From: DATLSM01 sp035534175
GTDB taxonomy: Bacteria > Actinomycetota > Thermoleophilia > Solirubrobacterales > 70-9
Direction: 5' to 3'
DNA: 41,930 nt
NCBI GenBank assembly: GCA_035534175.1
Contig: DATLSM010000018.1
Location: 1-41,930 of the forward strand
The notes beneath the pieces were generated by a model. That model was given only the letters and a program-made list of their open reading frames with translations. It was not told the DNA's origin and did not search any database. The translations under genes and the position numbers were made by a program. Of the stretch, positions 20,171 to 29,629 are shown piece by piece (the first letter of the stretch is position 1; each line of letters begins with the position of its first letter).

Positions 20171-20766
20171 CTACTCGCCCACCACCACTCGAGCCGGCCG
20201 GATCAGCTGGTCTCCGAGCCGGTACCCCTTCTGCAGCACCTCGACGATGGTTCCCGGCTCGACCCCCTCGCTCGCCTGCAGCGAGAGCGCCTCATGCACC
20301 GTCGGGTCAAACCTCTCCCCCCCGGGGTCGACGGTCTCGATCCCATGCCGGGCAAGCGTGTCGCGCAGGCTCCGGAACACCAGCAGCACCCCGTGAGAGA
20401 GCCCGTCCTCGGAGTCGCCGTCGGGATCCAGGCCTGCGGCCTCGATCGCCCGTTCCAGATCATCGAGGGCGCTGACCAGGTCGCGGGCGAGCTCCCCCTT
20501 CCCCCGAGCGGTCATATCCCGCAGCTCCCCCGTCATCCGCTTGCGGAAGTTCTCGAAGTCAGCCTTGGTCCGCTTGGCCAGTTCGAGGTAGTCATCGCGC
20601 TCTTTCAGCAGTCCCTCCAGATCGGCTTCGACCCGATCCGCCTCCTCCGCGCTCGGCGCGGGGGGTGGGGGGGTCGGGGAGGGGTGATCGCCCCCCGGTC
20701 CCGCCTGATCCCCGCCGGGGGGACCCGCGTCGGGGCGCTCCGCCCCCCGCTCCTTCGAACCCTCGA

Positions 20767-20770
<4 letters not shown>
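20171..20770 (-). CDS. grpE: Nucleotide exchange factor GrpE
   Basis: GrpE releases ADP from DnaK. The 199-residue protein has a disordered Pro/Gly-rich N-terminus (1-43), a long helix (EEADRVEADLEGLLKERDDYLELAKRTKADFENFRKRM), then the C-terminal beta domain with the signature FDPTVHEALSLQASEGVEPGTIVEVLQKGYRLGDQLIRPARVVV. The ATG start overlaps the dnaK stop by 4 nt, so the two are translationally coupled. Confidence 0.96.
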
Positions 20771-22668
<1,898 letters not shown>

Positions 22669-22716
22669 TTCGCTACCTCCAAAGGTGATGTGACTGGCTA
22701 AAGAAATCTAAGCGTA

Positions 22717-22744
22717 AGTATGGCAGATCGCAGAAGTAGGGCAA
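22717..22744 (-). promoter_or_regulatory. Candidate sigma70-type promoter for the dnaK operon
   Basis: Read on the minus strand, TTGCCC (22744-22739) and CATACT (22722-22717) are separated by 16 bp, giving a leader of about 40 nt to the dnaK GTG. The flanks are AT-richer than the surroundings (ctaaagaaatctaag at 22698-22712). No CTTGAGT-N7-ACTCAAG (HAIR) repeat is visible in the 153-bp gap, so the HspR operator, if present, is divergent. Confidence 0.45.
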
Positions 22745-22821
22745 CCTGCCGGGAGAGGCCGTCCAACCTTAGCTCGGAATTGGGGGCCGGGCGCAGAATC
22801 CGGCCGGCGCGGATCGCCGTC

Positions 22822-23241
22822 TCAGCCCTCGCCGGCGGTGTGGGCCACGAACTGGGCGACTTCCTTCGCCTGGCTGGGGTTGAGGATCCCGGCGGGCATC
22901 CGGCCGGAGGTGAGGGTGGTGGTGGCGCCATGTTCGAGCGCGTTCAGGACGCGGATTTCGGTCGCCTTGATCGTCGTCGCCGCGGCGGTGCCGCTCGGCG
23001 CGCCGCTCGGCGCTAGGTATTCGTCCAGGTTGGGCCCGTAGTTGCCGTCGGTCCCGGCGGCGTAGAGGGTGTGGCAGGTGCCGCAGTTGGTCTGGAAGAT
23101 CGCCTGTCCCGTCTTGAGGTTCGCCGGCACCTTCAGCTCGCCCGAATTCGCGTCTCCGCGCGAGTGGAAGGCGATCCAGGGGATGACGACCGCGAGGACC
23201 ACGACCAAGAGCCCGAAGATGACGAAGGTGCGTTTGCTCAT
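22822..23241 (-). CDS. Membrane-anchored class I cytochrome c
   Basis: The 139-residue protein has an uncleaved N-terminal anchor (TFVIFGLLVVVLAVVIPWIAF, about 5-25) and a periplasm-side cytochrome c domain. The haem attachment motif is CGTCH (C53, C56, H57), and M115 in SGRMPAGIL is the probable sixth ligand. The spacing and the final alpha helix (NPSQAKEVAQFVAHTAG) are those of small mono-haem cytochromes. It lies between nth and dnaK on the same strand with 117 and 153 bp gaps, so it is probably monocistronic. The redox partner is unknown. Confidence 0.9.
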   Translation of the reverse strand: MSKRTFVIFGLLVVVLAVVIPWIAFHSRGDANSGELKVPANLKTGQAIFQTNCGTCHTLYAAGTDGNYGPNLDEYLAPSGAPSGTAAATTIKATEIRVLNALEHGATTTLTSGRMPAGILNPSQAKEVAQFVAHTAGEG

Positions 23242-23358
23242 TTGGCGGTGTTGGAGCCGGTCCCCCGGGTCAGTCCCGCCGACCGGCGGCGGGGATACTA
23301 CTGGCGCTCCGGCGCAGACACATATGTCGGGCCACCATCCCTCAGGCTCGCCACCGGG

Positions 23359-24033
23359 CTACCCCGCTCGCTGCGCCCGGCCGCGGTACCAGGGACACAT
23401 CCGGCGCAGTCCGCACTCCGCGCAGCGCGGCTTGGGGCGACAGACCTGGCGTCCGTGGCGGATCAGGTTGACGTGCAGCTCGTAGGCGTCCTCGGGGTCG
23501 ACGATCGCCATCATCTCCTCGTGGGCCCGCTGGAGGGAGGCGCCGGGGGGAAAGAGGCCGAGCCGCCCGCCGACCCGGTGGATGTGGACGTCGACCGGGA
23601 TCTCGGGGATCCCCCAGGTGAAGATCAGCACGCAGGCGGCGGTTTTCCGCCCCACCCCGGGCAGGGAGAGGAGGAACCGCAGCGACTCCTGCCTTGGTGC
23701 GGCCTCGGTCCAGTCGAGGTCCGGCGGCTCTCCCAGGCGCCGGAGAATCGCCTGGATCCGCGGCGCCTTCTGTTTCCCCAGCCCCCCGACCCGGATCTCC
23801 TCCTCCACCTCGGCGACCGGGGCGTCGCGCACCTCCTCCCAGGTGGCAAAGCGCCGCCGCAGCGCGGCAAAGGCCCGATCCCGGTTGCGGTCGTTGGTGT
23901 GCTGGGAGAGCACGGTCCGCACCAGCTCGGCGATCGGATGCCGATGCGGATCGTTGACCGCCCGCCCATAGATCGAGCGCAAGCGATTCCGAATCGCCCT
24001 CACCCGCTCTTTTCTCGCCCGCCTCCAAGCCAT
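23359..24033 (-). CDS. nth: Endonuclease III-type DNA glycosylase/AP lyase
   Basis: This base-excision repair enzyme acts on oxidised pyrimidines. From the ATG at 24033 it is 224 residues. The helix-hairpin-helix is LPGVGRKTAACVLIF with catalytic Lys K130, followed by PVDVHIHRVGGRLGL with Asp D148. The C-terminal iron-sulfur loop has C198, C204, C207 and C213 (spacing 5-2-5; the E. coli spacing is 6-2-5). A longer reading from 24114 would overlap the divergent PAP2 gene start and lacks conservation. It diverges from the PAP2 gene across 58 bp. Confidence 0.9.
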   Translation of the reverse strand: MAWRRARKERVRAIRNRLRSIYGRAVNDPHRHPIAELVRTVLSQHTNDRNRDRAFAALRRRFATWEEVRDAPVAEVEEEIRVGGLGKQKAPRIQAILRRLGEPPDLDWTEAAPRQESLRFLLSLPGVGRKTAACVLIFTWGIPEIPVDVHIHRVGGRLGLFPPGASLQRAHEEMMAIVDPEDAYELHVNLIRHGRQVCRPKPRCAECGLRRMCPWYRGRAQRAG

Positions 24034-24078
24034 CGGCGCCGACCCTAATGCCGCTGCCCGCTCCGTCAACCGGCGAAT

Positions 24079-24084
24079 TACAAT
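24079..24084 (+). promoter_or_regulatory. Candidate -10 box, leaderless start of the PAP2 gene
   Basis: TACAAT lies 7 nt before the GTG start codon at 24092, and no Shine-Dalgarno lies between. If used, transcription would begin at or next to the start codon, giving a leaderless mRNA. The -35 region is GC-rich and poor. This would be the promoter of the inositol-lipid run. Confidence 0.4.
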
Positions 24085-24091
24085 CGCCCGA

Positions 24092-24871
24092 GTGTCTCGG
24101 GCTCTCAAGCGCATTGGGTCGATGCTTCCCCAGGGTTGGAGCGACGCCGGCCGCCAGCTGGCGATCCTCGCCTTGGTCGACTTCGCCTACGAGCTGGTCC
24201 GCGGGATCGTCAGCAGCCAGCGCTCGGTGGCGATCGCCCACGGCCAGCAGGTGATCGAATTCGAGCAGTCGATCCATCTCTTCTTCGAGCCCCGGCTGCA
24301 GTCCATCTTCCTCCCCGCCCACTGGCTGATCGACCTCGCCAACCAGGTCTACCTCAACAGCCAGTTCACGGTCACCTTCGCCTTCCTCATCTGGCTCTAC
24401 CTGTTCCGCAACGAGTCCTACTACTTCGTGCGCAACATGTTCGTCGTCGCCATGGGCCTGGCGCTGATCGGCTACACGCTCTTTCCCACCGCCCCGCCGC
24501 GGATGCTCCCCGAACACGGCTTCGTCGACACGATCAACGACTTCTCCAGCGTCAACCACGACTCCTCGCTGGCCAAGATCTTCATCAACCCCTACGCGGC
24601 GATCCCCAGCATGCACTGCGCCTTCGCCCTGATGATCGGGAGCACGGGCGCGATGGTCTCCCGCCACCGCATGGCCAAGGCCTGCTGGGTGATCTGGCCG
24701 CTGCTCGTCGCCTGGGTGGTGCTGGTCACCGCCAATCACTACTGGACCGACGTGGTGCTGGGCTGGACCGTTGCGGCCACCTCCGCCCTGGTCGCCTCCC
24801 GTCTGCTCGCCCGGGCTCGCCCACATGCCTGGTCCTGGCGGGGCCGAACTCCGCAGGAGGCCAAGGCTTAG
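24092..24871 (+). CDS. PAP2-superfamily membrane phosphatase/transferase (AUR1-like type)
   Basis: This is a 259-residue multi-pass protein. The PAP2 motifs are FPTAPPRM (about 131-138, C1-like), IPSMHCAFAL with S173-M-H175 (C2) and TANHYWTDVVLGW with H216 and D220 (C3). Hydrophobic helices fill most of the rest (about 22-40, 90-105, 113-130, 195-214). The sequence style, with APPRM and SMH, is that of the inositol-phosphoceramide-synthase-like branch of PAP2 proteins. It is the first gene of a run leading to PIP synthase and Ino1, so a lipid phosphatase acting on phosphatidylinositol phosphate or a related head-group reaction is plausible but inferred. GTG start, no Shine-Dalgarno. Confidence 0.88.
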   Translation: MSRALKRIGSMLPQGWSDAGRQLAILALVDFAYELVRGIVSSQRSVAIAHGQQVIEFEQSIHLFFEPRLQSIFLPAHWLIDLANQVYLNSQFTVTFAFLIWLYLFRNESYYFVRNMFVVAMGLALIGYTLFPTAPPRMLPEHGFVDTINDFSSVNHDSSLAKIFINPYAAIPSMHCAFALMIGSTGAMVSRHRMAKACWVIWPLLVAWVVLVTANHYWTDVVLGWTVAATSALVASRLLARARPHAWSWRGRTPQEAKA

Positions 24872-24914
24872 GCTTGAGCGCGAGTCACTTGCACCCCTCC
24901 GGCGAAACAGTGTG

Positions 24915-25601
24915 ATGGAACCTTCGGCGCCCCCCAGGGCTCCGGCCCCCCGCCGCAACGGTCGCCAGGCCCGGAGCGGGCCCGAGCTGCGGGCCTACGC
25001 CCGCGATCGACTGATCGAGTCCCGCCTGAGTCCCAACGCGATCTCCCTCGTCGGCCTGACCGGGAACCTGCTCGCCGCGGCCCTGGTCACCCAACGCCTC
25101 TTCTTTCTCGCCGGCGTGGCCTTCATCGTCGGCTCGACGATGGACACCCTCGACGGGCGCTATTCGCGCATGTCGGGCAAGGGGACGCTGTTCGGCGCCT
25201 TTCTCGACTCGACCCTGGACCGGATCGAGGAGGGCATCGTGCTCGCCGCCGTGGCCGGCTACTTCGCCGCCCACGGCCAGAGCTTCGCCGCCGCGATGTG
25301 CGTCGTCGCGGTTCTCGGCTCGCTGATGGTCTCCTACACCAGGGCGCGGGCCGAGGCGCTGGGGGTCGAGTGCAAGGTCGGCTTGGCGACGCGGCCGGTC
25401 AGGGTGGTGCTACTTTCGATCGGGTTGGTCTTCGCAAAGGGCGCGGGCCTCGGGCACTTCGAGCTGCTGGCGCTGTCGATCTATGCGATCGCGGCGCTGA
25501 CCATCGTCACTGTGATCCAACGCGTATGGCATGTAAGGAACGAGCTCTCCAAGGAAGCGGCCGCCGTCTCCGGCGGTGGCGACGCGGTGGAAGAGCTGTA
25601 A
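24915..25601 (+). CDS. CDP-alcohol phosphatidyltransferase, probable phosphatidylinositol-phosphate synthase
   Basis: This 228-residue membrane enzyme transfers a phosphatidyl group from CDP-diacylglycerol to an alcohol. The active-site motif is complete: D77-x2-D80-G81-x3-R85, eight residues, G94-x3-D98-x3-D102 (in STMDTLDGRYSR and GAFLDSTLDR), with Ser at the usual Ala position. About five or six hydrophobic helices follow. I start at the ATG at 24915. In actinobacteria the paralogue next to inositol genes uses inositol 1-phosphate to give PIP; ino1 lies 61 bp downstream here. Phosphatidylglycerophosphate synthase is the main alternative. Confidence 0.87.
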   Translation: MEPSAPPRAPAPRRNGRQARSGPELRAYARDRLIESRLSPNAISLVGLTGNLLAAALVTQRLFFLAGVAFIVGSTMDTLDGRYSRMSGKGTLFGAFLDSTLDRIEEGIVLAAVAGYFAAHGQSFAAAMCVVAVLGSLMVSYTRARAEALGVECKVGLATRPVRVVLLSIGLVFAKGAGLGHFELLALSIYAIAALTIVTVIQRVWHVRNELSKEAAAVSGGGDAVEEL

Positions 25602-25662
25602 CCCCAGCCCTCGCCGGGTGTGCTTTGCCACCTAGCGCGAGCGAGGAAGGACTTCGGATTCG

Positions 25663-26805
25663 ATGAGTGAGACAAACGGAGCAAACGGCGCCGCCTCGGC
25701 AAACGACGGGGTTCGCGTCGCGATCATCGGCGTCGGCAACTGCGCCAACTCCTTCATCCAGGGCGTCCACTACTACCGCGACGCCGACCCCAGCGAGGAA
25801 GTTCCCGGTCTGATGCACGTCGACCTCGGCGGCTACCACGTCGGCGACATCGAGTTCGTCGCCGCATTCGACATCGACGCCGAGAAGGTCGGCAAGGACC
25901 TCTCCGAGGCGATCTGGTCCGGCCAGAACGACACGATCAGGTTCGCCGAGGTGCCGCCCCTCGGAGTCAGGGTCGAGCGCGGGATGACCCACGACGGCCT
26001 GGGCAAGTACCTCAAACAGAAAATCGAGAAAGCCCCGGGGGAGACGGCCGACATCGTCGGCATCCTCCAGCAGACCAAGGCCGATGTGGTGGTCTGCTAT
26101 CTGCCGGTCGGCTCCGAGCAGGCGACCAAGTGGTACGTCGAGCAGGCGCTGAAGGCCGGCGTCGGCTTCGTCAACTGCCTCCCGGTCTTCATTGCCCGCG
26201 AGGACTACTGGGACATGCGCTTCGCCGAGGCGGGGCTGCCGATCGTCGGCGACGACATCAAGTCCCAGGTCGGGGCGACGATCGTCCACCGCCAGCTCGC
26301 CCGCCTCTTCCATGACCGCGGGGTGCGGATGGAGCGGACCTCCCAGCTGAACGTCGGCGGCAACATGGACTTCTTCAACATGCTCGAGCGGGAGCGCCTG
26401 GACTCGAAGAAGATCTCCAAGACCAACGCCGTCACCTCGATCATGGGGCACGAGCTGCCCGAGGAGAACGTCCACGTCGGTCCCTCGGACTATGTCCCCT
26501 GGCTCACCGACCGCAAGTGGGCCCACATCCGCCTGGAGGGCAAGGCATTCGGCGATGTGCCGCTGAACGTCGAGTTGAAGCTCGAGGTCTGGGACTCGCC
26601 CAACTCCGCCGGCGTGGTGATCGACGCGGTTCGGATCGTCAAGCTGGCGCTGAACAACGGTATCGCCGGCCAGCTCGATGGGCCCTCCAGCTACCTGATG
26701 AAGTCGCCGCACACCCAGCGGCCCGACGACGAGGCGCGGCTAAAGACCGAGGAGTTCATCGCCAAGTACGCACGCGGCAAGTCCCCGGCCGTTGTCCCCT
26801 CCTAG
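25663..26805 (+). CDS. ino1: Inositol-3-phosphate synthase
   Basis: This NAD-dependent enzyme cyclises glucose 6-phosphate to 1L-myo-inositol 1-phosphate (same molecule as D-inositol 3-phosphate). The 380-residue actinobacterial-size protein has the Rossmann start VRVAIIGVGNCANSFIQGVHYY (about 17-38), VVCYLPVGSEQATKWYVEQAL, GDDIKSQVGATIVHRQLA, LNVGGNMDFFNML and SIMGHELPEENVHVGPSDYVPWL, all typical of Ino1. An AGGAAGG site lies about 12 nt before the ATG. It sits between the PIP synthase gene and the GT-PHP fusion gene, whose start overlaps its 3' end. Confidence 0.95.
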   Translation: MSETNGANGAASANDGVRVAIIGVGNCANSFIQGVHYYRDADPSEEVPGLMHVDLGGYHVGDIEFVAAFDIDAEKVGKDLSEAIWSGQNDTIRFAEVPPLGVRVERGMTHDGLGKYLKQKIEKAPGETADIVGILQQTKADVVVCYLPVGSEQATKWYVEQALKAGVGFVNCLPVFIAREDYWDMRFAEAGLPIVGDDIKSQVGATIVHRQLARLFHDRGVRMERTSQLNVGGNMDFFNMLERERLDSKKISKTNAVTSIMGHELPEENVHVGPSDYVPWLTDRKWAHIRLEGKAFGDVPLNVELKLEVWDSPNSAGVVIDAVRIVKLALNNGIAGQLDGPSSYLMKSPHTQRPDDEARLKTEEFIAKYARGKSPAVVPS

Positions 26806-28072
26806 CCCCCTCTCGATAGCCCAGGTCACGCCCTACCGGCGCGGGGTCCCCAACCCGGTCAACGAGTTCGTCGAGCGCGTCTCGGCGGAGCTCGAGCGGC
26901 GCGGCCATCGGGTCCTCGTCGCCGCCAGCGGAGACCGGGTGAAAAAACTGTTCGGCTCGACTCCGCTGGACATCGTCCACGTGCACGAGCCGTTTGCCCC
27001 CAGCATCTCCTCGGCCGCGCTGCGCCACTCCTCCTCGCTCAACGTCGCCACCTTCCACGCGCCGCAGGAGCGGGTGCTCTCGACCCACCTCGCCCGGCCG
27101 CTGGTGGAGATCTTCTTCGGCCGCCTCGACGCTCGCACGGTCACCGCGGCGGCCACGGCGGAGCTGCTGGAGGCCTACTTTCCCGCCGATTACGAGCTGG
27201 TCGAGCCGGGCGGTCCACAGCGCGGCTGGGAGCGGGTCGCCGCCGAGCTGGAGTCCATCTATCGCCGTCTCACGGCCCGCCGCCACGACCCAACCGGCGA
27301 CCCCGACCTGCGCCGGCGCATCTCCCGCCGCCCTCTGATTGAGGTCGACCTGCACATGCACACCGACCACTCGCCCGATTGCGCCACCCCGGTCGACGTG
27401 CTGCTGAACACGGCCCGCGATCGCGGCCTGGGGGCGATCGCGATCACCGACCACAACGTGGTCTCCGGGGCGCTCGAGGCCCGGCGGATCGCCGCGGAGA
27501 TCGGTGACATCGAGGTGATCGTCGCCGAGGAGGTGAAGACGGCGCAGCAGGGCGAGGTGATCGGCCTCTTTCTCCAGGAGGAGATCCCGCGCGGGATGAC
27601 GATGGCGGAGACGATCGCCGAGATCCGCCGTCAGGGGGGGCTGGTCTACGTCCCCCATCCCTTCGATCGCTTTCACTCGGTGCCCGATTACCAGCACCTG
27701 ATCGAGATCGTGGAGGAGATCGACATCCTCGAGGTCTTCAACCCGCGGGTGGCGCTGACCGCCTTCAACGAGGAGGCCGAGCGCTTTGCCCGCAAGTACC
27801 GGATCGTCCCCGGGGCCGGTTCGGACAGCCATGTCGCCCAAGGGCTGGGCAGCGTGCGGGTGCGGATCCACGACTTCGACGGGCCGCAGGAGTTCATCGA
27901 GGCGATGCGCGATGCCGACATCACCCGCAAGCACAAGAACCTGGTCTACGTGCAGGCGCTGAAGCTGCTGCAGACCACGGGGCGGCCGAAGGCGCCAAAG
28001 CGCCGCGTCCCCAACGCCAAGCCGGTGCGCGGCGGGCGGCCGCGGAAGCGCGGGTCGGCGAGCAAGAGCTGA
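26792..28072 (+). CDS. Fusion: PimA-like glycosyltransferase N-domain plus PHP phosphoesterase
   Basis: This 426-residue protein has two parts. Residues 8-140 resemble the acceptor-side Rossmann domain of GT4 enzymes such as PimA: VTPYRRGVPNPVNEFVERV, DIVHVHEPFAPSISSAALRH and LNVATFHAP. At LVEPGG (about 136-141) the sequence passes directly to GWERVAAELESIYRRL (145-160), which looks like the C-terminal cross-over helix of GT-B enzymes. The donor-sugar domain between them is missing. Residues 182-395 are a PHP domain with metal ligands H188, H190, D192, H193, D220/H221, E246/E247, H289 and D345/H347. The tail (396-426) is basic. The start is TTG at 26792, overlapping ino1 by 14 nt. A phosphatase in inositol-lipid synthesis is the inferred role; glycosyltransferase activity is unlikely. 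Confidence 0.85.
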   Translation: MSPPSPLSIAQVTPYRRGVPNPVNEFVERVSAELERRGHRVLVAASGDRVKKLFGSTPLDIVHVHEPFAPSISSAALRHSSSLNVATFHAPQERVLSTHLARPLVEIFFGRLDARTVTAAATAELLEAYFPADYELVEPGGPQRGWERVAAELESIYRRLTARRHDPTGDPDLRRRISRRPLIEVDLHMHTDHSPDCATPVDVLLNTARDRGLGAIAITDHNVVSGALEARRIAAEIGDIEVIVAEEVKTAQQGEVIGLFLQEEIPRGMTMAETIAEIRRQGGLVYVPHPFDRFHSVPDYQHLIEIVEEIDILEVFNPRVALTAFNEEAERFARKYRIVPGAGSDSHVAQGLGSVRVRIHDFDGPQEFIEAMRDADITRKHKNLVYVQALKLLQTTGRPKAPKRRVPNAKPVRGGRPRKRGSASKS

Positions 28073-28734
28073 TGCAGTCGGGCCCTGGGAGAGGACCCGC
28101 GGCCGGCCCGTCAAAGAGATCGTCGGCGATGCCGACCACCGACGACGAGATCAGAGAGAAGTACCTGGAGCGAGCGATCCGCGAGCTCAATCAGCTGACG
28201 CGGGAGCTGCAGGAGTGTCCGCACTGCCCGCGCGGCAAGCTGATGCCGGTGCTCGGTTCCGGCCATCCGCAGGCCGACATCCTGATGCTCAAGCACGCTC
28301 CGAGCGCATCGGAGATCGAGGAGGGGGTCGCCTTCTACGGCCGCGCCGGCAACGCGCTGATGAAGAGCTTCAAACGGCTGGGGATCGACCCCCTGGTGGT
28401 CTACGGGACGCTCTGCGTCAAGTGCCCGATCGCCGAGCCCGACCTGGCGGCGGAGAATTGCGTGCGGCGGCTGGTGGAGGAGATCGCGATCGTGCAGCCG
28501 AAGATCGTGGTGGTGATGGGCGAGCCGGCGCTGCGCACCCTCAACGGGCTGGAGCTGCCGCTATCGCGCCCGATCGAGCAGCGCGAGGGCGAGATCCAGG
28601 CATTCACCCCCACCGTCGACGCGCTCCTGGTGCCCGACATCGATGACTCGCTGGATGAGGAGGGCGCGAAGCAGCGCTTCTGGCGGGCCTTCCGGATGCT
28701 CGGTCAGTGGTACGAGGATCTGCCGCCGTACTGA
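28072..28734 (+). CDS. UDG-superfamily (family 4-like) Fe-S protein with degenerate catalytic motifs
   Basis: This 220-residue protein keeps the [4Fe-4S] cysteines expected for family 4 uracil-DNA glycosylases: C49-x2-C52 (CPHCPRGK), C118 (CVKCPIAEPD) and C130 (ENCVRRLV). It also keeps FYGRAGNAL and the strand IVQPKIVVVMGEPALRTL. The usual first motif GEAPG-x-x-E/D reads KHAPSASEIEEG, and the usual C-terminal His-Pro motif is replaced by VPDIDDSLDEEG. Uracil excision is therefore doubtful. The ATG at 28072 overlaps the previous stop (TGATG); the ATG at 28129 would remove 19 low-complexity residues. The protein ends QWYEDLPPY. Confidence 0.8.
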   Translation: MQSGPGRGPAAGPSKRSSAMPTTDDEIREKYLERAIRELNQLTRELQECPHCPRGKLMPVLGSGHPQADILMLKHAPSASEIEEGVAFYGRAGNALMKSFKRLGIDPLVVYGTLCVKCPIAEPDLAAENCVRRLVEEIAIVQPKIVVVMGEPALRTLNGLELPLSRPIEQREGEIQAFTPTVDALLVPDIDDSLDEEGAKQRFWRAFRMLGQWYEDLPPY

Positions 28735-28744
28735 GGCCGATCCC

Positions 28745-28838
28745 GGCGGGGGTCCCAGCCCGCCGATCGAACCATCGGCTCTCGCCCGGCGCCAGGGCGG
28801 TGGCGGTGAATAAGAAGTCCGAGACGTTTCACGCCACC
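28745..28838. terminator. Three stem-loops between convergent genes
   Basis: The 115-bp gap between two convergent genes holds three hairpins. GGCGGG 28745-28750 pairs with CCCGCC 28759-28764. GCCGAT 28762-28767 pairs with ATCGGC 28774-28779, sharing three bases with the first. GGTGGC-GGTGAA 28799-28810 pairs with TTCACGCCACC 28828-28838, with one bulged G. None has a clear T-tract. Position suggests bidirectional termination. Confidence 0.4.
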
Positions 28839-28849
28839 AGGCCGGGCCC

Positions 28850-29629
28850 TCACGGGGCGGCGGCCTGGGCCAGGGCGAGCATCGGCTCGACCATCGCCGA
28901 GGTGAGGCCCCTGACCACGACCGTGTCCAGCGCCTCGTAGGCGGCCAGGGAGCGCTGGGCGGTGTCGGCGTCGGGGGCGGCGACGCCGACCGTGCCCGCC
29001 GGCTCGGCAAGGCGGGCGAAGTGGTCGCGGTAGCCGTCGTGAAGATCGCGGTAGAAGGCTTCCTCCGTGGCCAGGCGCTCGGCGGCGCCGGCCCCGACGG
29101 CGGTGCGGACGTAGCCAAAGACCGGGGGAGTGTCCCGGCCCGCCTGGCGCGCGCCGGCCTCCACCCTGGCTCGGGCCTCGGCGGCAAAACCCGGCGTCAT
29201 CCAGTTGAAGAAGGCTCCGTCGTAGGCGCCTCCCGCCAGTTCGCACATTTTCGGTCCCATCGCGGCGAGGACCAGGCGGACCTGCGGCAGCGCCTGGCGC
29301 AGCTCGGGCGCCGCCTCGCGCATTCGGGTCAGCGGCTTGGGCGAGAAGCCGGCGCCGACTCCGAGCCACAGACGACCGGGGTCCAGCCCGACCCGCTCCA
29401 CGTCGGCCGCGATCGCCTCCGGCGCAGTGCGGTCGAGGGCGATCACGGCGACCCCCAGGTCGATCTGGGCCGCCGCGGCGCCGAACTCGGCCAGCGTCTC
29501 CAGCCCCTTGGCTCCCGGGTGATCGTTGGACCAGATCGAGGCGTAGCCGAGCTCCGCGCAGCGCGCGGCGAGCGGTCGCGCCACCGCCTGCTCAAGGCCC
29601 GCCGCGACGCCAAATGCCCTAGAGGCCAA
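28850..29629 (-). CDS. Luciferase-like (probable F420-dependent) oxidoreductase
   Basis: This 259-residue protein has the bacterial-luciferase-family TIM-barrel layout: ARCAELGYASIWSNDHPGAKGLETLAEF near the N-terminus, then the signature-like RLWLGVGAGFSPKPLTRMREAAPELRQAL (about 87-115). A C-terminal segment VVRGLTSAMVEPMLALA follows. In actinobacteria most such proteins use F420, but the cofactor cannot be proven here. It is shorter than the about 300-residue norm. Its start overlaps the 3' end of the RNA methyltransferase gene by 11 nt, so it is probably coupled to it. Confidence 0.8.
   Translation of the reverse strand: MASRAFGVAAGLEQAVARPLAARCAELGYASIWSNDHPGAKGLETLAEFGAAAAQIDLGVAVIALDRTAPEAIAADVERVGLDPGRLWLGVGAGFSPKPLTRMREAAPELRQALPQVRLVLAAMGPKMCELAGGAYDGAFFNWMTPGFAAEARARVEAGARQAGRDTPPVFGYVRTAVGAGAAERLATEEAFYRDLHDGYRDHFARLAEPAGTVGVAAPDADTAQRSLAAYEALDTVVVRGLTSAMVEPMLALAQAAAP

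Noticed and set aside
23342..24958. Long minus-strand reading frame of 538 codons over nth and the PAP2 gene
   Set aside because: It is a GC-rich shadow frame antisense to, or out of phase with, genes that have clear motifs (nth, PAP2), and shows no domain of its own.
24771..25601. Extended CDP-alcohol transferase from 24771
   Set aside because: It would overlap the PAP2 gene by about 100 nt with an unconserved Pro/Arg-rich leader. The ATG at 24915 is the better start.
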